The position numbers and the translations under genes were made by a program. Positions 1-10,318 of a stretch of DNA of 10,452 bases are shown here, in pieces; position 1 is the stretch's first letter; each line of letters opens with the position of its first letter. The DNA comes from Planctomycetia bacterium (lineage in GTDB: Bacteria > Planctomycetota > Planctomycetia > Pirellulales > UBA1268). The notes under the pieces were generated by a model that saw nothing but the letters and a program-made list of their open reading frames with translations, did not search any database and had not been told where the DNA came from. The stretch spans positions 1 to 10,452 of the forward strand of contig RGBY01000072.1 of assembly GCA_009919445.1 (NCBI GenBank). The letters run 5' to 3'.

Positions 1-99
1 TCCATCGGCGAGCGCGCCGCCCAGAACCCCCGTTCCACCGACGACTACCGCCGTGCGGCCTTGCAGTCCGAAGAGATTGTCGAGATAACTGGCAGTCAT
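1..99 (-). CDS. Short-chain dehydrogenase/reductase (SDR), N-terminal 33 residues only
   Basis: The ATG at 99-97 is preceded on the minus strand by AAGAGGAAC, a good ribosome binding site, and the frame stays open to the window edge. The visible protein begins MTASYLDNLFGLQGRTAVVV and continues GGTGVLGGALADG. This is the first beta strand and the TGxxxGxG dinucleotide-binding turn of an SDR Rossmann fold. The lead-in LFxLxGRxAVVxGGTGVLG resembles SDRs often annotated as gluconate or mannonate oxidoreductases, but the substrate cannot be read from 33 residues. The gene starts 42 bases after the gnd stop on the same strand, so it is probably cotranscribed with gnd and acts in sugar-acid metabolism. 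The catalytic Ser-Tyr-Lys residues lie outside the window. Confidence 0.8.
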   Translation of the reverse strand, partial: MTASYLDNLFGLQGRTAVVVGGTGVLGGALADG

Positions 100-141
100 C
101 AGAGTTGTTCCTCTTAGAGAAAAAGAAGAGATCGAGAGAGG

Positions 142-1590
142 TCAAGAGACGGGGCGGCGAAGTTCCAGCCACTCGCTGTGGAAGCTGCCCGCTCGGTCAG
201 TTCGCTCGTAGGTATGAGCGCCAAAATAGTCCCGCTGGGCCTGCAGGAGGTTGGCCGGCAGGCTGGCACTGCGATACCCGTCGTAGTAGGCCAGCGCCGT
301 CATGAAAGCAGGGGTTGGAATGCCGCCAGCCGCCGCTGTGGCAACGACCTGTCTCCAGGCTGCCTGGCTGTCGCTTAGGGCCTTGGTGAAGTAGGGCGCG
401 AGCATCAAATTTTCAAGTTCAGGATCAGCGTCATAGGCCTCAGCGATGCGGTCAAGAAACTGAGCCCGAATGATGCAGCCACCCCTCCAGAGCATGGCAA
501 TCGAGCGGTAATCAAGCTGCCAGTCGTGCTCGGCAGCAGCGGCAGCAAGTTGGACAAAACCCTGGGCATAGCTGGCGATTTTCGAGGCGTAGAGGGCCTG
601 ACGGACCTGATCGACAAAGGCTTTTGGATCAGATGCCAGCGGGGCAGTGGGACCCTCCAGCAGTTCACTTGCCCGCACGCGAGCCTCTTTGCGAGCCGAC
701 AGGCAACGGGCGTAGACCGCCTCTGTGACCAGTGTGCTTGGCACTCCCAGATCGAGCGCCAGTTGGCTCATCCACTTGCCGGTCCCTTTGGCACCGGCCC
801 GGTCGAGGATGTGGTCAACCAGAAAACTGCCAGCCGATCCGTCGGGGTCACGAGCGGTAAAAATGTCACGCGTAATCTCAATCAGGTAGCTATCGAGTTC
901 ACCTCGGTTCCACTCATCAAAGACGGCAGCGAGGGCGTCATTGTCGAGGCCGCCAGCATGCTTGAGCAGCCAGTAAGCTTCGCAGATCAACTGCATGTCG
1001 CCGTACTCGATGCCGTTGTGCACCATTTTGACGTAGTGGCCGGCACCACGGGGGCCCACCCAGTCGCAGCAGGGAATGTCGGCCTGGGGGCCGACCTTTG
1101 CTGCAATCGCTTGAAAGATCGGCTGGATCAGGGGCCAGGCTGCCGAGGAGCCACCGGGCATCAGGCTGGGGCCTTTGAGAGCGCCCTCCTCGCCACCGGA
1201 GACTCCGGCGCCGACGTACAAGAGACCAGCAGCCTCGACCTCGCGGGTGCGTCGCTCGGTGTCACTGTAGAGCGTGTTGCCACCATCAATGATGACATCA
1301 CCGGGTGAGAGGAGCGGAAGCAGCGTCTGGATAATCTGGTCGACTGCAGGGCCAGCCTTGACCATCAGCATCACCTTGCGGGGTGGCTTAAGGGCAGCCA
1401 CCAATGCTTCAAGGGAATGGCAGCCGACAACCTCGGGCTGATTGCCGCGGCCCCCGGTGAACGTGTCGGTGACGCTGGTCGTGCGGTTGTAGACGGCGAT
1501 TGAGTAGCCCCGGCTGGCGATATTCAGCGCCAGGTTTTCTCCCATTACCGCCAAGCCAATCAGGCCGATATCACACGAGGGTTCGGGCAT
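142..1590 (-). CDS. gnd: 6-phosphogluconate dehydrogenase, decarboxylating
   Basis: This cytosolic enzyme oxidises and decarboxylates 6-phosphogluconate to ribulose 5-phosphate in the oxidative pentose phosphate pathway and reduces NADP. The 482-residue length is normal for the long form of the family. In order, the protein shows the Rossmann motif GLIGLAVMGENLALN (9-23); NRTT at 35-38, as in NADP-type enzymes; SGGEEGALKGPSLMPGG (131-147); the catalytic segment GAGHYVKMVHNGIEYGD (182-198) with Lys188 and Glu195; AGAKGTGKW (265-273); WRGGCIIR (368-375); and the C-terminal substrate-binding tail QRDYFGAHTYER (452-463) with Arg453 and His459. All expected active-site residues are present. The ATG at 1590 has GGAG about eight bases upstream. 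It is the first gene of a likely two-gene operon with the SDR gene downstream. Confidence 0.97.
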   Translation of the reverse strand: MPEPSCDIGLIGLAVMGENLALNIASRGYSIAVYNRTTSVTDTFTGGRGNQPEVVGCHSLEALVAALKPPRKVMLMVKAGPAVDQIIQTLLPLLSPGDVIIDGGNTLYSDTERRTREVEAAGLLYVGAGVSGGEEGALKGPSLMPGGSSAAWPLIQPIFQAIAAKVGPQADIPCCDWVGPRGAGHYVKMVHNGIEYGDMQLICEAYWLLKHAGGLDNDALAAVFDEWNRGELDSYLIEITRDIFTARDPDGSAGSFLVDHILDRAGAKGTGKWMSQLALDLGVPSTLVTEAVYARCLSARKEARVRASELLEGPTAPLASDPKAFVDQVRQALYASKIASYAQGFVQLAAAAAEHDWQLDYRSIAMLWRGGCIIRAQFLDRIAEAYDADPELENLMLAPYFTKALSDSQAAWRQVVATAAAGGIPTPAFMTALAYYDGYRSASLPANLLQAQRDYFGAHTYERTDRAGSFHSEWLELRRPVS

Positions 1591-1911
1591 CGAGTCACTC
1601 CAAATAGTTCCGTTTAGCCAGTACGCCAGAAGCCGCCAGTTTTCCGTCGCTTGCTCGGCGGGAAGCGGTCAGTTTCTGCTTAAGTCTGCGATCATAGCCG
1701 TCATCATGGTCTTGTGGCTAGGGTCACTAGGCGTTAGAGCCGAAAACGGGTTTAAGTGTCACGGCGATTGTGACCGATACAGTCACTCAGTTCGCCATGA
1801 AACGCAGAGCTATCCCGTTCATCAAGTCGTGAGAAGGCTGTCGAATCAGCACAGGCAATACGGCTTGACCAGTTGGCCCCTTTTGCCATAGCGTTATTTG
1901 CGGTTCAACAG
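1591..1911. other. Intergenic region between divergent gnd and tRNA-Cys
   Basis: These 321 bases separate gnd (minus) from tRNA-Cys (plus) and hold no convincing protein gene. The right end carries the candidate tRNA promoter. GTCAC appears several times, and 1758-1762 can pair with GTGAC at 1770-1774 across a 7-base loop, which is too short to call. The gnd promoter should lie in the left part but I could not identify it with confidence. Confidence 0.6.
1865..1894 (+). promoter_or_regulatory. Candidate promoter of tRNA-Cys
   Basis: TTGACC at 1865-1870 matches five of six bases of the sigma-70 -35 consensus. TAGCGT at 1889-1894, 18 bases later, is a weak -10 (three of six). Transcription would start around 1900, shortly before the tRNA at 1912. 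The octamer GCTTGACC is also found in the candidate promoter of the 23S rRNA gene at the other end of the window, which supports it mildly. The -10 is poor, so this is a suggestion only. Confidence 0.35.
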
Positions 1912-1983
1912 GGCGCCGTAGCCAAGTGGCTAAGGCAGCGGATTGCAAATCCGCCATCGTCGGTTCGACTCCGACCGGCGCCT
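1912..1983 (+). tRNA. tRNA-Cys (anticodon GCA)
   Basis: The full cloverleaf can be drawn by hand. The acceptor stem is GGCGCCG (1912-1918) with CGGCGCC (1976-1982), seven perfect pairs. The D arm is 1921-1936. The anticodon stem GCGGA/TCCGC (1938-1942, 1950-1954) encloses the loop TTGCAAA with GCA at 1945-1947. The T arm is GTCGG-TTCGACT-CCGAC (1959-1975). The discriminator base 1983 is T, the U73 identity element of cysteine tRNAs. The 3' CCA is not encoded. A run of seven T follows at 1985-1991. The next gene, a receiver-like protein, starts 86 bases downstream on the same strand and could be read through from the tRNA promoter. Confidence 0.97.
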
Positions 1984-1984
1984 C

Positions 1985-2006
1985 TTTTTTTCTTCTGGCG
2001 AAGAAA
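1985..2006 (+). terminator. Possible weak tRNA 3' end signal: T run plus A/T-rich hairpin
   Basis: Seven T (1985-1991) follow the GC-rich tRNA acceptor/T-arm end. They overlap a small hairpin TTTCTTC-TGGC-GAAGAAA (1989-1995 with 2000-2006). The T run precedes this hairpin rather than following it, so it is not a standard intrinsic terminator. It may be a pause or processing region. Confidence 0.25.
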
Positions 2007-2069
2007 TGGGGCACTACTGGGGGCATGCTTTTGCAGCGTCCCTCACGTTTTGGCGTGGGAGGTGGACTG

Positions 2070-2513
2070 ATGGTTCCGCAGGAAACCCCAGAGCAGGGCA
2101 AGCGGCCTTCCGCAGATCGGCCTTCTCTGATGATTGTTGAGGTGGCCGGCAGTAGTCAGGACTCCCTCAGGAATTTCTTCAGCGACCAGGGCTTCCGGAC
2201 CCTCGTCACCCAAGATCCTCAGCGGGCCCTGATGCGGTTCAAAACCCATCCGCGGCCAGACTTTCTCCTGCTCAGTGCGCAGGTGCTTCAGGAAGCAGCT
2301 CTCGAGGCATTCAATGCCTTTTCCCGTGATCCGTATCTGGCTCGGGTGCCGGTGCTCATCATTGGCAGTGCCAAGCAGCAGGAATTCTTCGCGACCGAGG
2401 CAAGGACGGATGACTTCCGGAAGGTTCTGCTCATGCCCTTTAAGGCCAGCACACTGAGGAACGTCGTCAACGAATTGATCGCGTTGGCCCAGAAAAAGCC
2501 TGGGGCCACCTAG
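2070..2513 (+). CDS. Receiver-like (pseudo-receiver) domain protein, 147 residues
   Basis: A stand-alone CheY-like fold is suggested by the order of elements. A first strand is LMIVEV (20-25), followed by a helix with LRNFF and GFRTLV (41-46). Next come DPQRALMRF, then PDFLLLSAQVL (63-73), VPVLIIGSA (93-101) and VLLMPF (119-124), then a final helix with LRNVVNELI. In each slot the usual phosphorylation residue is missing. AG replaces the acidic pair after strand 1, Ser69 replaces the phospho-accepting Asp, and Met122 replaces the Lys of the KPF motif, although Pro123 and Phe124 remain. It should therefore be unable to signal by Asp phosphorylation and may work by protein contacts. Start: the ATG at 2070 has an excellent GGGAGGTGG site six or so bases upstream. 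The frame is open further upstream only because it reads through the tRNA gene. No output domain is present. Confidence 0.75.
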   Translation: MVPQETPEQGKRPSADRPSLMIVEVAGSSQDSLRNFFSDQGFRTLVTQDPQRALMRFKTHPRPDFLLLSAQVLQEAALEAFNAFSRDPYLARVPVLIIGSAKQQEFFATEARTDDFRKVLLMPFKASTLRNVVNELIALAQKKPGAT

Positions 2514-2698
2514 GCCGCCGGTTTGGTGGTGCGTTCCCGCCTGCTTTGTTTCGTTGTTTGCCCGCAACTTTCGCGCAGAAACCTCGTTTGGTAAGGTGGA
2601 AGTGCGTTCGGGGTGCTGCAGGGCTGCGGAAACCCCGTTAAGGGCAATCTGATGAACAAGATGGCAAGTCGGCGGAGAACGCCGGGCAGTGAAAGCAC

Positions 2699-3409
2699 AT
2701 GAAGGGCGATTCTCCTCTGATCACGCTTCCGGTAGCTGCGGTGATCGGCACAGTGATCATGGTTGGGATGCCGGTGATTTCTCGGATGCAGCCCAAAAAG
2801 CCGGATGATCCGTGGGTGCAACTACGGCCGCCGACGGCAGAGGCGGGCGGGCAGGTGTTGCACAACGGAAGGCCAATCAAGGGTGCGGTGGTCTCATTCG
2901 TCTCCACCTTCGAAGATCCACATCGCACCTATACCGCCACGGGAGTCACCAATTCCGAGGGGCGTTTTCTGCTCAACACATTCCGTGGCCAGATCGGAGC
3001 CCCTGTGGGGCCGCAGCTGGTTTCTGTTCAGTACATGCTGCCAACAGGGCGTTTCTATCAGGACCCGACCTATGTCGATGACCCGGACGATCCCTTCTAC
3101 TATGAAGATCCCGGGATTCCGGAAATGGCCAGTGGAATCCCTCGGTTTTACAGCAATATCGAGACATCAGGTCTGACGGCAACGGTCACGGCGGACGGCC
3201 CCAATCAGTTTGTGTTTCAACTGGTAGGCGATGCCGAACCGCCCGACCCTCGTGATAACCCGTACTTTGAGGGGCATTGGGAAGACCCCGAAGATCTCGA
3301 CGGCCAAGACAACGCCGCTGCCGCCGCTGCCGAGCAAGAGACCGGCATCGGTCAGGAATCGCTGGCAGATCCGTCGTCCTCGGCTGATCACCTCCCTGAG
3401 TCGAACTGA
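2699..3409 (+). CDS. Membrane-anchored carboxypeptidase-regulatory-like domain protein, 236 residues
   Basis: The N-terminus has a single hydrophobic segment (about residues 8-28) that should act as a signal anchor or uncleaved signal; there is no lipobox cysteine, unlike many relatives. Residues 50-112 form a transthyretin-like beta sandwich of the carboxypeptidase-regulatory type: GGQVLHNGRPIKGAVVSF, then the TNSEGRFLLNTF turn, then GAPVGPQLVSVQY. The later YSNIETSGLTATV (151-163) and FVFQL (171-175) complete the pattern common in small planctomycete surface proteins. Residues 124-140 are rich in Asp, Pro and Tyr, and the tail from 179 is acidic with an alanine run. It is probably periplasmic or surface exposed; its partner and function are unknown. 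The start is fixed by an in-frame TGA at 2690-2692. The ribosome binding site is weak. A strong hairpin follows the stop. Confidence 0.75.
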   Translation: MKGDSPLITLPVAAVIGTVIMVGMPVISRMQPKKPDDPWVQLRPPTAEAGGQVLHNGRPIKGAVVSFVSTFEDPHRTYTATGVTNSEGRFLLNTFRGQIGAPVGPQLVSVQYMLPTGRFYQDPTYVDDPDDPFYYEDPGIPEMASGIPRFYSNIETSGLTATVTADGPNQFVFQLVGDAEPPDPRDNPYFEGHWEDPEDLDGQDNAAAAAAEQETGIGQESLADPSSSADHLPESN

Positions 3410-3412
3410 CCA

Positions 3413-3445
3413 GGGTGTGCCCGGCCGCTGACAGTGGGCACACCC
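3413..3445. terminator. Bidirectional terminator hairpin between convergent genes
   Basis: GGGTGTGCCC (3413-3422) and GGGCACACCC (3436-3445) form a perfect 10-bp stem with a 13-base loop. It begins three bases after the stop of the plus-strand anchored protein and lies 33 bases beyond the stop of the minus-strand glutamate decarboxylase gene. The position and symmetry fit a shared terminator for both convergent units. No clean T tract follows on either side (a CTCTTTT stretch lies downstream on the plus strand), so efficiency is uncertain. Confidence 0.7.
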
Positions 3446-3478
3446 AACAGCCCTCTATCTCTTTTCAGAGGCTGCCGT

Positions 3479-4885
3479 TCAAAGGTGGTTGTAGGTGCCC
3501 CGGCCGTCAGCATCCTGCCGAACGGGAACGGGGTGTTTCCGGAGATGATCGACAGCCGCCCGGATGTCGATTAACAGAAGGTCAGCCATCTCTCGGGTGA
3601 AGTCTCGTTTGACCAGAATCCGTTGGTAGGCCCGTGTGGCCAGTTCGCCGGTAAAGGGATAAGCCGGCACCTGCCAGCCCCGCATCCGTAGCCGGTCAGC
3701 GAGGTCATAGAGCGTGAAATTCTGCTCAGCACCACTTTCCTGCGTCCATACAACGGCCGGGATGCCATGGGCGGGATTGCCATCGTGAATGATGGTGAAC
3801 CCATCAATATCGCTGATTGCGGCTGCGCAGTACTGGGCGATTTCATGGGAACTGCCGTGCACGGCGGCATAGCCATCCCGACCAAAACGCACGAAGTCGT
3901 AATACTGCGAGATGACCTGGCCAGCCGGACGTGAGAAGTTGATCTGGAAGGTTGGCATATCGCCACCGAGGTAGCTGACATGAAAGATCAGTTCCTCTGG
4001 CAAGTCCTGGGGTTCTCGCCACAGCACCCAGCCAACTCCTAGAGGAGCCATGCCAAACTTGTGTCCGGAGGCATTGATTGACTTCACCCGTTCCAGACGG
4101 AAGTCCCAGGCGGCGTGATCAGGAGCCGTGAACGGGGCGAGGAAGCCACCACTGGCGGCGTCAACATGCAGTGGCACGTCGAGCCCGGTGCGAGCCTGAA
4201 GGTCATCGAGGGCTTGGCTGATGGCCTGTACGTCTTCGTAGAGGCCGTGGTAGGTGACACCCATCGTGGGCACAACGAAGATGGTGTTTTCATCCACTCG
4301 CTTGAGGACTTCCTCAGGAGAGATGCAGAGTTCGCTGGAGGTCATTTCAATTTCACGGAGTTCGACATCCCAGTAGCGGGCAAACTTCTTCCAGCAGATC
4401 TGGACGCTGCCGCAGACCATGTTGGGGCGATCGGTCGGTCGGCCAGCCGCCTTCTGGCGGGCCCGCCAACGCCACTTCGCTGCCATGCCACCCAGCATCG
4501 ACGCCTCACTTGAACCGATGGTGGAGCAGCCCATGGCCTCACCTGGAGCATTCCAGAGATCGGCAAGCAGGTTCACACAACGCCGCTCGATTTCGGCGGT
4601 CTGTGGATACTCGTCCTTGTCGATGAGGTTCTTGTCGATGGCCAGATCCATCAATCGGTGGACCTGCGGGCTTTCCCAGGTCTGGCAGAAGGTGGCCAGG
4701 TTCTGCTTGCTGTTGCCGTCGAGCAGCAGTTCCTCACTGAGGATTTGGAAGACCATCTCCGCCTCACTGGGATGCTGTGGAAACTTGCTGTGCGGCAGCG
4801 GTCGCTTCATCAGGGCTAGCATGGCTGCATCGGTGCTGAGGTAGGGAGAGGGGGCAGCCGGTTCAGATGATGGATGATAGGACAC
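3479..4885 (-). CDS. gadB: Glutamate decarboxylase (PLP-dependent, GadA/GadB type)
   Basis: This enzyme converts glutamate to GABA and CO2, consuming a proton; in other bacteria it protects against acid. The 468-residue length is close to the 466 of E. coli GadB. Visible motifs are STIGSSEASMLGGMAAKWRWR (121-141); HVDAASGGFLAPF (240-252) with the Asp that contacts PLP; NASGHKFGMAPLGVGWVLWR (271-290) with the PLP lysine at 276, the same number as in E. coli; and YLGGDMPTFQINFSRPAGQVISQYY (305-329). The C-terminus ends THR-independent in sequence but places His467 second from last, the position of E. coli His465, which closes the active site at neutral pH. The start codon is GTG at 4885, with AAGGAG about six bases upstream. 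It lies 39 bases after the RND pump stop, so it is probably the last gene of that operon. No GABA antiporter gene is visible. Confidence 0.95.
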   Translation of the reverse strand: MSYHPSSEPAAPSPYLSTDAAMLALMKRPLPHSKFPQHPSEAEMVFQILSEELLLDGNSKQNLATFCQTWESPQVHRLMDLAIDKNLIDKDEYPQTAEIERRCVNLLADLWNAPGEAMGCSTIGSSEASMLGGMAAKWRWRARQKAAGRPTDRPNMVCGSVQICWKKFARYWDVELREIEMTSSELCISPEEVLKRVDENTIFVVPTMGVTYHGLYEDVQAISQALDDLQARTGLDVPLHVDAASGGFLAPFTAPDHAAWDFRLERVKSINASGHKFGMAPLGVGWVLWREPQDLPEELIFHVSYLGGDMPTFQINFSRPAGQVISQYYDFVRFGRDGYAAVHGSSHEIAQYCAAAISDIDGFTIIHDGNPAHGIPAVVWTQESGAEQNFTLYDLADRLRMRGWQVPAYPFTGELATRAYQRILVKRDFTREMADLLLIDIRAAVDHLRKHPVPVRQDADGRGTYNHL

Positions 4886-4924
4886 GAGAGTCTCCTTCAG
4901 GGGTGGAGGGCAACGAGAGATCAG

Positions 4925-8304
<3,380 letters not shown>

Positions 8305-8308
<4 letters not shown>

Positions 8309-9603
8309 GGCAGCGGCGCTTGTACTGGGAGTGGGTAACGCACGGCTGTGCCCGGTCGTAGCCGCTCATTCCCGCGGATGACGACGGGTGTGCCAGCGGC
8401 TATTTCGCCATCGATGGCGACGGCTGCTCCCACGGCCGCTCCCAGTGTCACAGGAACGGGGCGAACGGTCCCGCTTTGGCTGTCGCCGTCGGAATTGCCT
8501 GCAGTTGGCGTGACAGCAAAGACGATGGGCTGGGGGCCGCCGAGCACAACGGCATCTTTTGGCACGACCGTTACTCGGCCAATGCGGCCTACCGGCAGCC
8601 AGGCACGGGCCAACATGCCGCCACGAAGGATTGGAACGCCTTCGTGAAGCTGATTCTCAAGGAGGACCCGCACTGGAAAGTTACGGCTAAGCAGGTCGGC
8701 CTGCGGGACAACCTGATCGATGGTACCGATCCAAGTCTGTGTGGGGGCCGCATCAAACTCCAGGCGAACCTCCATGCCGGATCGAAGCCTGCCGACGTGC
8801 CGCTCTGGAACATGAACCTCAATCTCGACCCGATCAAGTTCGACGATGCGGGCCACCAAGCCGCCCCGGGCAACCCACTCTCCCTTCTCAGTAAAGCGTT
8901 CCACGACCCAGCCAGCGAATGGCGCCCGAATGGTGTGCTTGGAAAGCTGGTCATTGATCCGTTCGACGGCGGCATTTTGGACCGCAACTGCGGCAGCCGC
9001 CTGGGCGATCTGCTCGACCCGTGGCCCGGCCTCAGCCATTGCCAATGCGGCCCGGCTTCCTCGCAGGCTGGCCTCGGCCTGCCGAACTTCGGCGAGGGCA
9101 TCTTGCAGTTCGTCGGTGGTTGCGGTGCCGCGGGTGACAAGTCGTTCAATTCTGGTGAGCCGGCTGCGGGCGTATTCGAGGCTGGCCTCAAGCCGTGCGG
9201 TGTCAGCCCGTGCCTGTTCGAGTTCTTCTGGTCGCGAGCCTGCCTGCAGTTCAGCCAGCACCTGCTGACGCCGGTCGAGTTCGGCAGCGGCGCCTGCCAG
9301 TTCAATCTCAAGCAGGCCGCGAAGCAGTTCGGCAATTGGTTCGGCAGCGGCGACGGCCTGGCCATCGCGAACCGGCAGGGCGACCACCCGACCGTCGACC
9401 GCACTGCCAACGTCGCTGGTTCGGGCGGGGAAGACTGTGCCAACAAAAGATTGACCAGTGGCCAGATCGACTTTGCGGGCGTGGGCAACCTCGACGGGCG
9501 CCAATGCCTCTTGGCCGGAGGCGGTGGTGCAGATGACGCCGCTGCCCAGCAACGCGATGCCAAGCAGGCGGAAAAGGGGGGCACGGCTAGTTTTGCCTCT
9601 CAT
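8305..9603 (-). CDS. RND efflux periplasmic adaptor (membrane fusion protein)
   Basis: This is the partner of the pump encoded just downstream, linking it to an outer-membrane channel. Numbering from the ATG at 9603 gives 432 residues. A signal peptide begins MRGKTSRAPLFRLLGIALLG and probably ends near TASGQE; the only Cys is not in a good lipobox. The first lipoyl half is at about 60-97 (FVGTVFPARTSDVGSAVDGR). A long Ala/Glu/Gln/Arg-rich alpha-helical hairpin spans about 104-222. The second lipoyl half, TIRAPFAGWVVERFTEKGEWV, is at about 224-244. A beta-barrel (EIEVHVPERHVGRLRSGMEV) follows, then a membrane-proximal region to the end. The frame also allows a TTG start at 9645, but the ATG gives a proper signal peptide and has AGCAGGTT upstream. 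The gene shares four bases with the pump gene. No TolC-like gene is in the window. Confidence 0.92.
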
Positions 9604-9719
9604 TCGAACCTGCTGAATGCCGAGCACGGAATGCCTTTCTTGCAAAAGATTCGAACCGGATGCCTGCCAGCAAAAAACCTGTGGGGCAGGAGTTAGTTAG
9701 CAGCCGAGTTTGGGAGCAG

Positions 9720-9754
9720 GCGATGTTCGCCCGGAGCCACGCGATGTTCGCCCG
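9720..9754. repeat. Direct repeat of 14 bases at 21-base spacing
   Basis: GCGATGTTCGCCCG occurs at 9720-9733 and again at 9741-9754, a period of 21 bases (two helical turns). The second copy runs into GAGCTTCGCG. It sits 117-151 bases upstream of the adaptor start and could be a paired operator for the pump operon or part of a dispersed intergenic repeat. Confidence 0.8.
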
Positions 9755-9778
9755 AGCTTCGCGCCCGAAGATAGGATA

Positions 9779-9801
9779 ACCGATGGCCAGCAGCCATCGG
9801 T
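9779..9801. repeat. Perfect 9-bp inverted repeat (hairpin)
   Basis: ACCGATGGC (9779-9787) and GCCATCGGT (9793-9801) pair perfectly around the loop CAGCA. There is no T tract on either side, so it is not an obvious intrinsic terminator. With the direct repeat 25 bases away it may be an operator or part of a REP-like intergenic element. Confidence 0.75.
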
Positions 9802-9937
9802 CACGCGGTCTGCGTTCTGTGGCCGCAGCCATGACCCATCATGAACCATCCTGAACTGGCGGTGTCGCTTCCTGCGGCGTGTCGAGTCTCTGCTGGCGAG
9901 GTTTCCTCGCCATTTTGTCGGGAAATTTTACGACCGC

Positions 9938-9966
9938 TTGACCGGCTGCTCGCGGCTCGATACCTT
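9938..9966 (+). promoter_or_regulatory. Candidate promoter for the 23S rRNA transcript
   Basis: TTGACC (9938-9943) and TACCTT (9961-9966) are separated by 17 bases. An A/T-rich stretch (9911-9930) just upstream could act as an UP element. The bases after the -10 are C-rich. The element shares the octamer GCTTGACC with the candidate tRNA-Cys promoter. This would give a leader of about 430 bases before the 23S gene. A second, weaker candidate is TTGCAA (10060-10065), 16 bases, TAGATT (10082-10087). Confidence 0.4.
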
Positions 9967-10050
9967 TCCCCCTTCGGCGTTCACCCTGTCATTTTCCTTC
10001 AGCCTTTGTGGCAGGAAGGAAGGTGAGAGGGCAACGCAGGCTATCTGAAC

Positions 10051-10074
10051 GGATAGGTCTTGCAAAACTTATCC
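10051..10074 (+). other. Hairpin in 23S rRNA leader (8-bp stem)
   Basis: GGATAGGT (10051-10058) pairs with ACTTATCC (10067-10074), including one G-U pair, around the loop CTTGCAAA. It overlaps the weaker promoter candidate, so it may instead be an operator-like palindrome. Confidence 0.55.
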
Positions 10075-10099
10075 GTCTCGGTAGATTTTCCGGTGAGGC

Positions 10100-10135
10100 A
10101 GAAAACACTCGTTTTCTCCCGGCACTGATCGTGCC
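10100..10135 (+). other. Two adjacent leader hairpins
   Basis: AGAAAAC (10100-10106) pairs with GTTTTCT (10111-10117) around ACTC. Immediately after, GGCAC (10121-10125) pairs with GTGCC (10131-10135) around TGATC. Both stems are perfect. They lie just upstream of the boxA-like site and fit a structured rRNA leader. Confidence 0.55.
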
Positions 10136-10151
10136 CGCCTCTTCCGTTCGA

Positions 10152-10162
10152 TCTTTGACAAT
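10152..10162 (+). promoter_or_regulatory. boxA-like antitermination site in 23S leader
   Basis: TCTTTGACAAT matches the core of the rRNA boxA element (consensus about TGCTCTTTAACAA), where NusB/NusE load to prevent premature termination. It lies about 250 bases ahead of the 23S gene. The alternative reading, TTGACA as a -35 box, lacks a -10 at proper spacing. Confidence 0.6.
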
Positions 10163-10250
10163 TTGGTTGTGGTAATTGGCATCTTGAAAGAATGTCGATG
10201 GAGTGCGTTGCTTTTGGCATCGCGTTTCCATTGCGTTCTCCCAAGGCAAA

Positions 10251-10294
10251 CAATTCTCTGCTGAACTGCCATTCGTGGCTGGTCAGCAGAATTG
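10251..10294 (+). other. Long leader hairpin capped by UUCG loop
   Basis: CAATTCTCTGCTGA (10251-10264) pairs with TCAGCAGAATTG (10283-10294) as 12 bp with a two-base bulge. Inside it, GCCA (10268-10271) pairs with TGGC (10276-10279) around TTCG. It is a strong RNA structure 115 bases before the mature 23S start, possibly a processing signal. Confidence 0.75.
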
Positions 10295-10318
10295 AAGAGC
10301 GAGACGTTACATATTTCT

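Noticed and set aside
526..1308. 260-residue open frame on the plus strand
   Set aside because: It lies wholly antisense to gnd, has no family motif, and is explained by the codon bias of the opposite strand.
1926..2069. N-terminal extension of the receiver-like protein
   Set aside because: This stretch reads through the tRNA-Cys gene. The strong ribosome binding site and receiver fold fit the ATG at 2070.
9604..9645. TTG start adding 14 residues to the adaptor
   Set aside because: The extension would bury the signal peptide behind a charged segment; the ATG at 9603 gives a standard signal sequence and has a ribosome binding site.
9646..9662. T-arm-like CCGGTTCGAATC on the minus strand, possible tRNA remnant
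   Set aside because: The bases on either side do not pair as a T stem, and no acceptor or anticodon arm could be found nearby.
8476..9696. 406-residue open frame on the plus strand
   Set aside because: It is antisense to the adaptor gene, whose signal peptide, coiled coil and lipoyl motifs are clear; the translation is low-complexity and unlike any family I know.
9841..10026. 61-residue plus-strand open frame
   Set aside because: It spans the promoter candidate, has no recognisable domain and no convincing ribosome binding site.
10155..10183. TTGACA as a -35 promoter box
   Set aside because: No -10-like hexamer lies 16-18 bases downstream; the surrounding bases fit boxA better.
9989..10272. 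Several 67-86 residue minus-strand open frames
   Set aside because: They overlap the boxA-like site and leader hairpins, share no motif with known proteins, and lack good ribosome binding sites.
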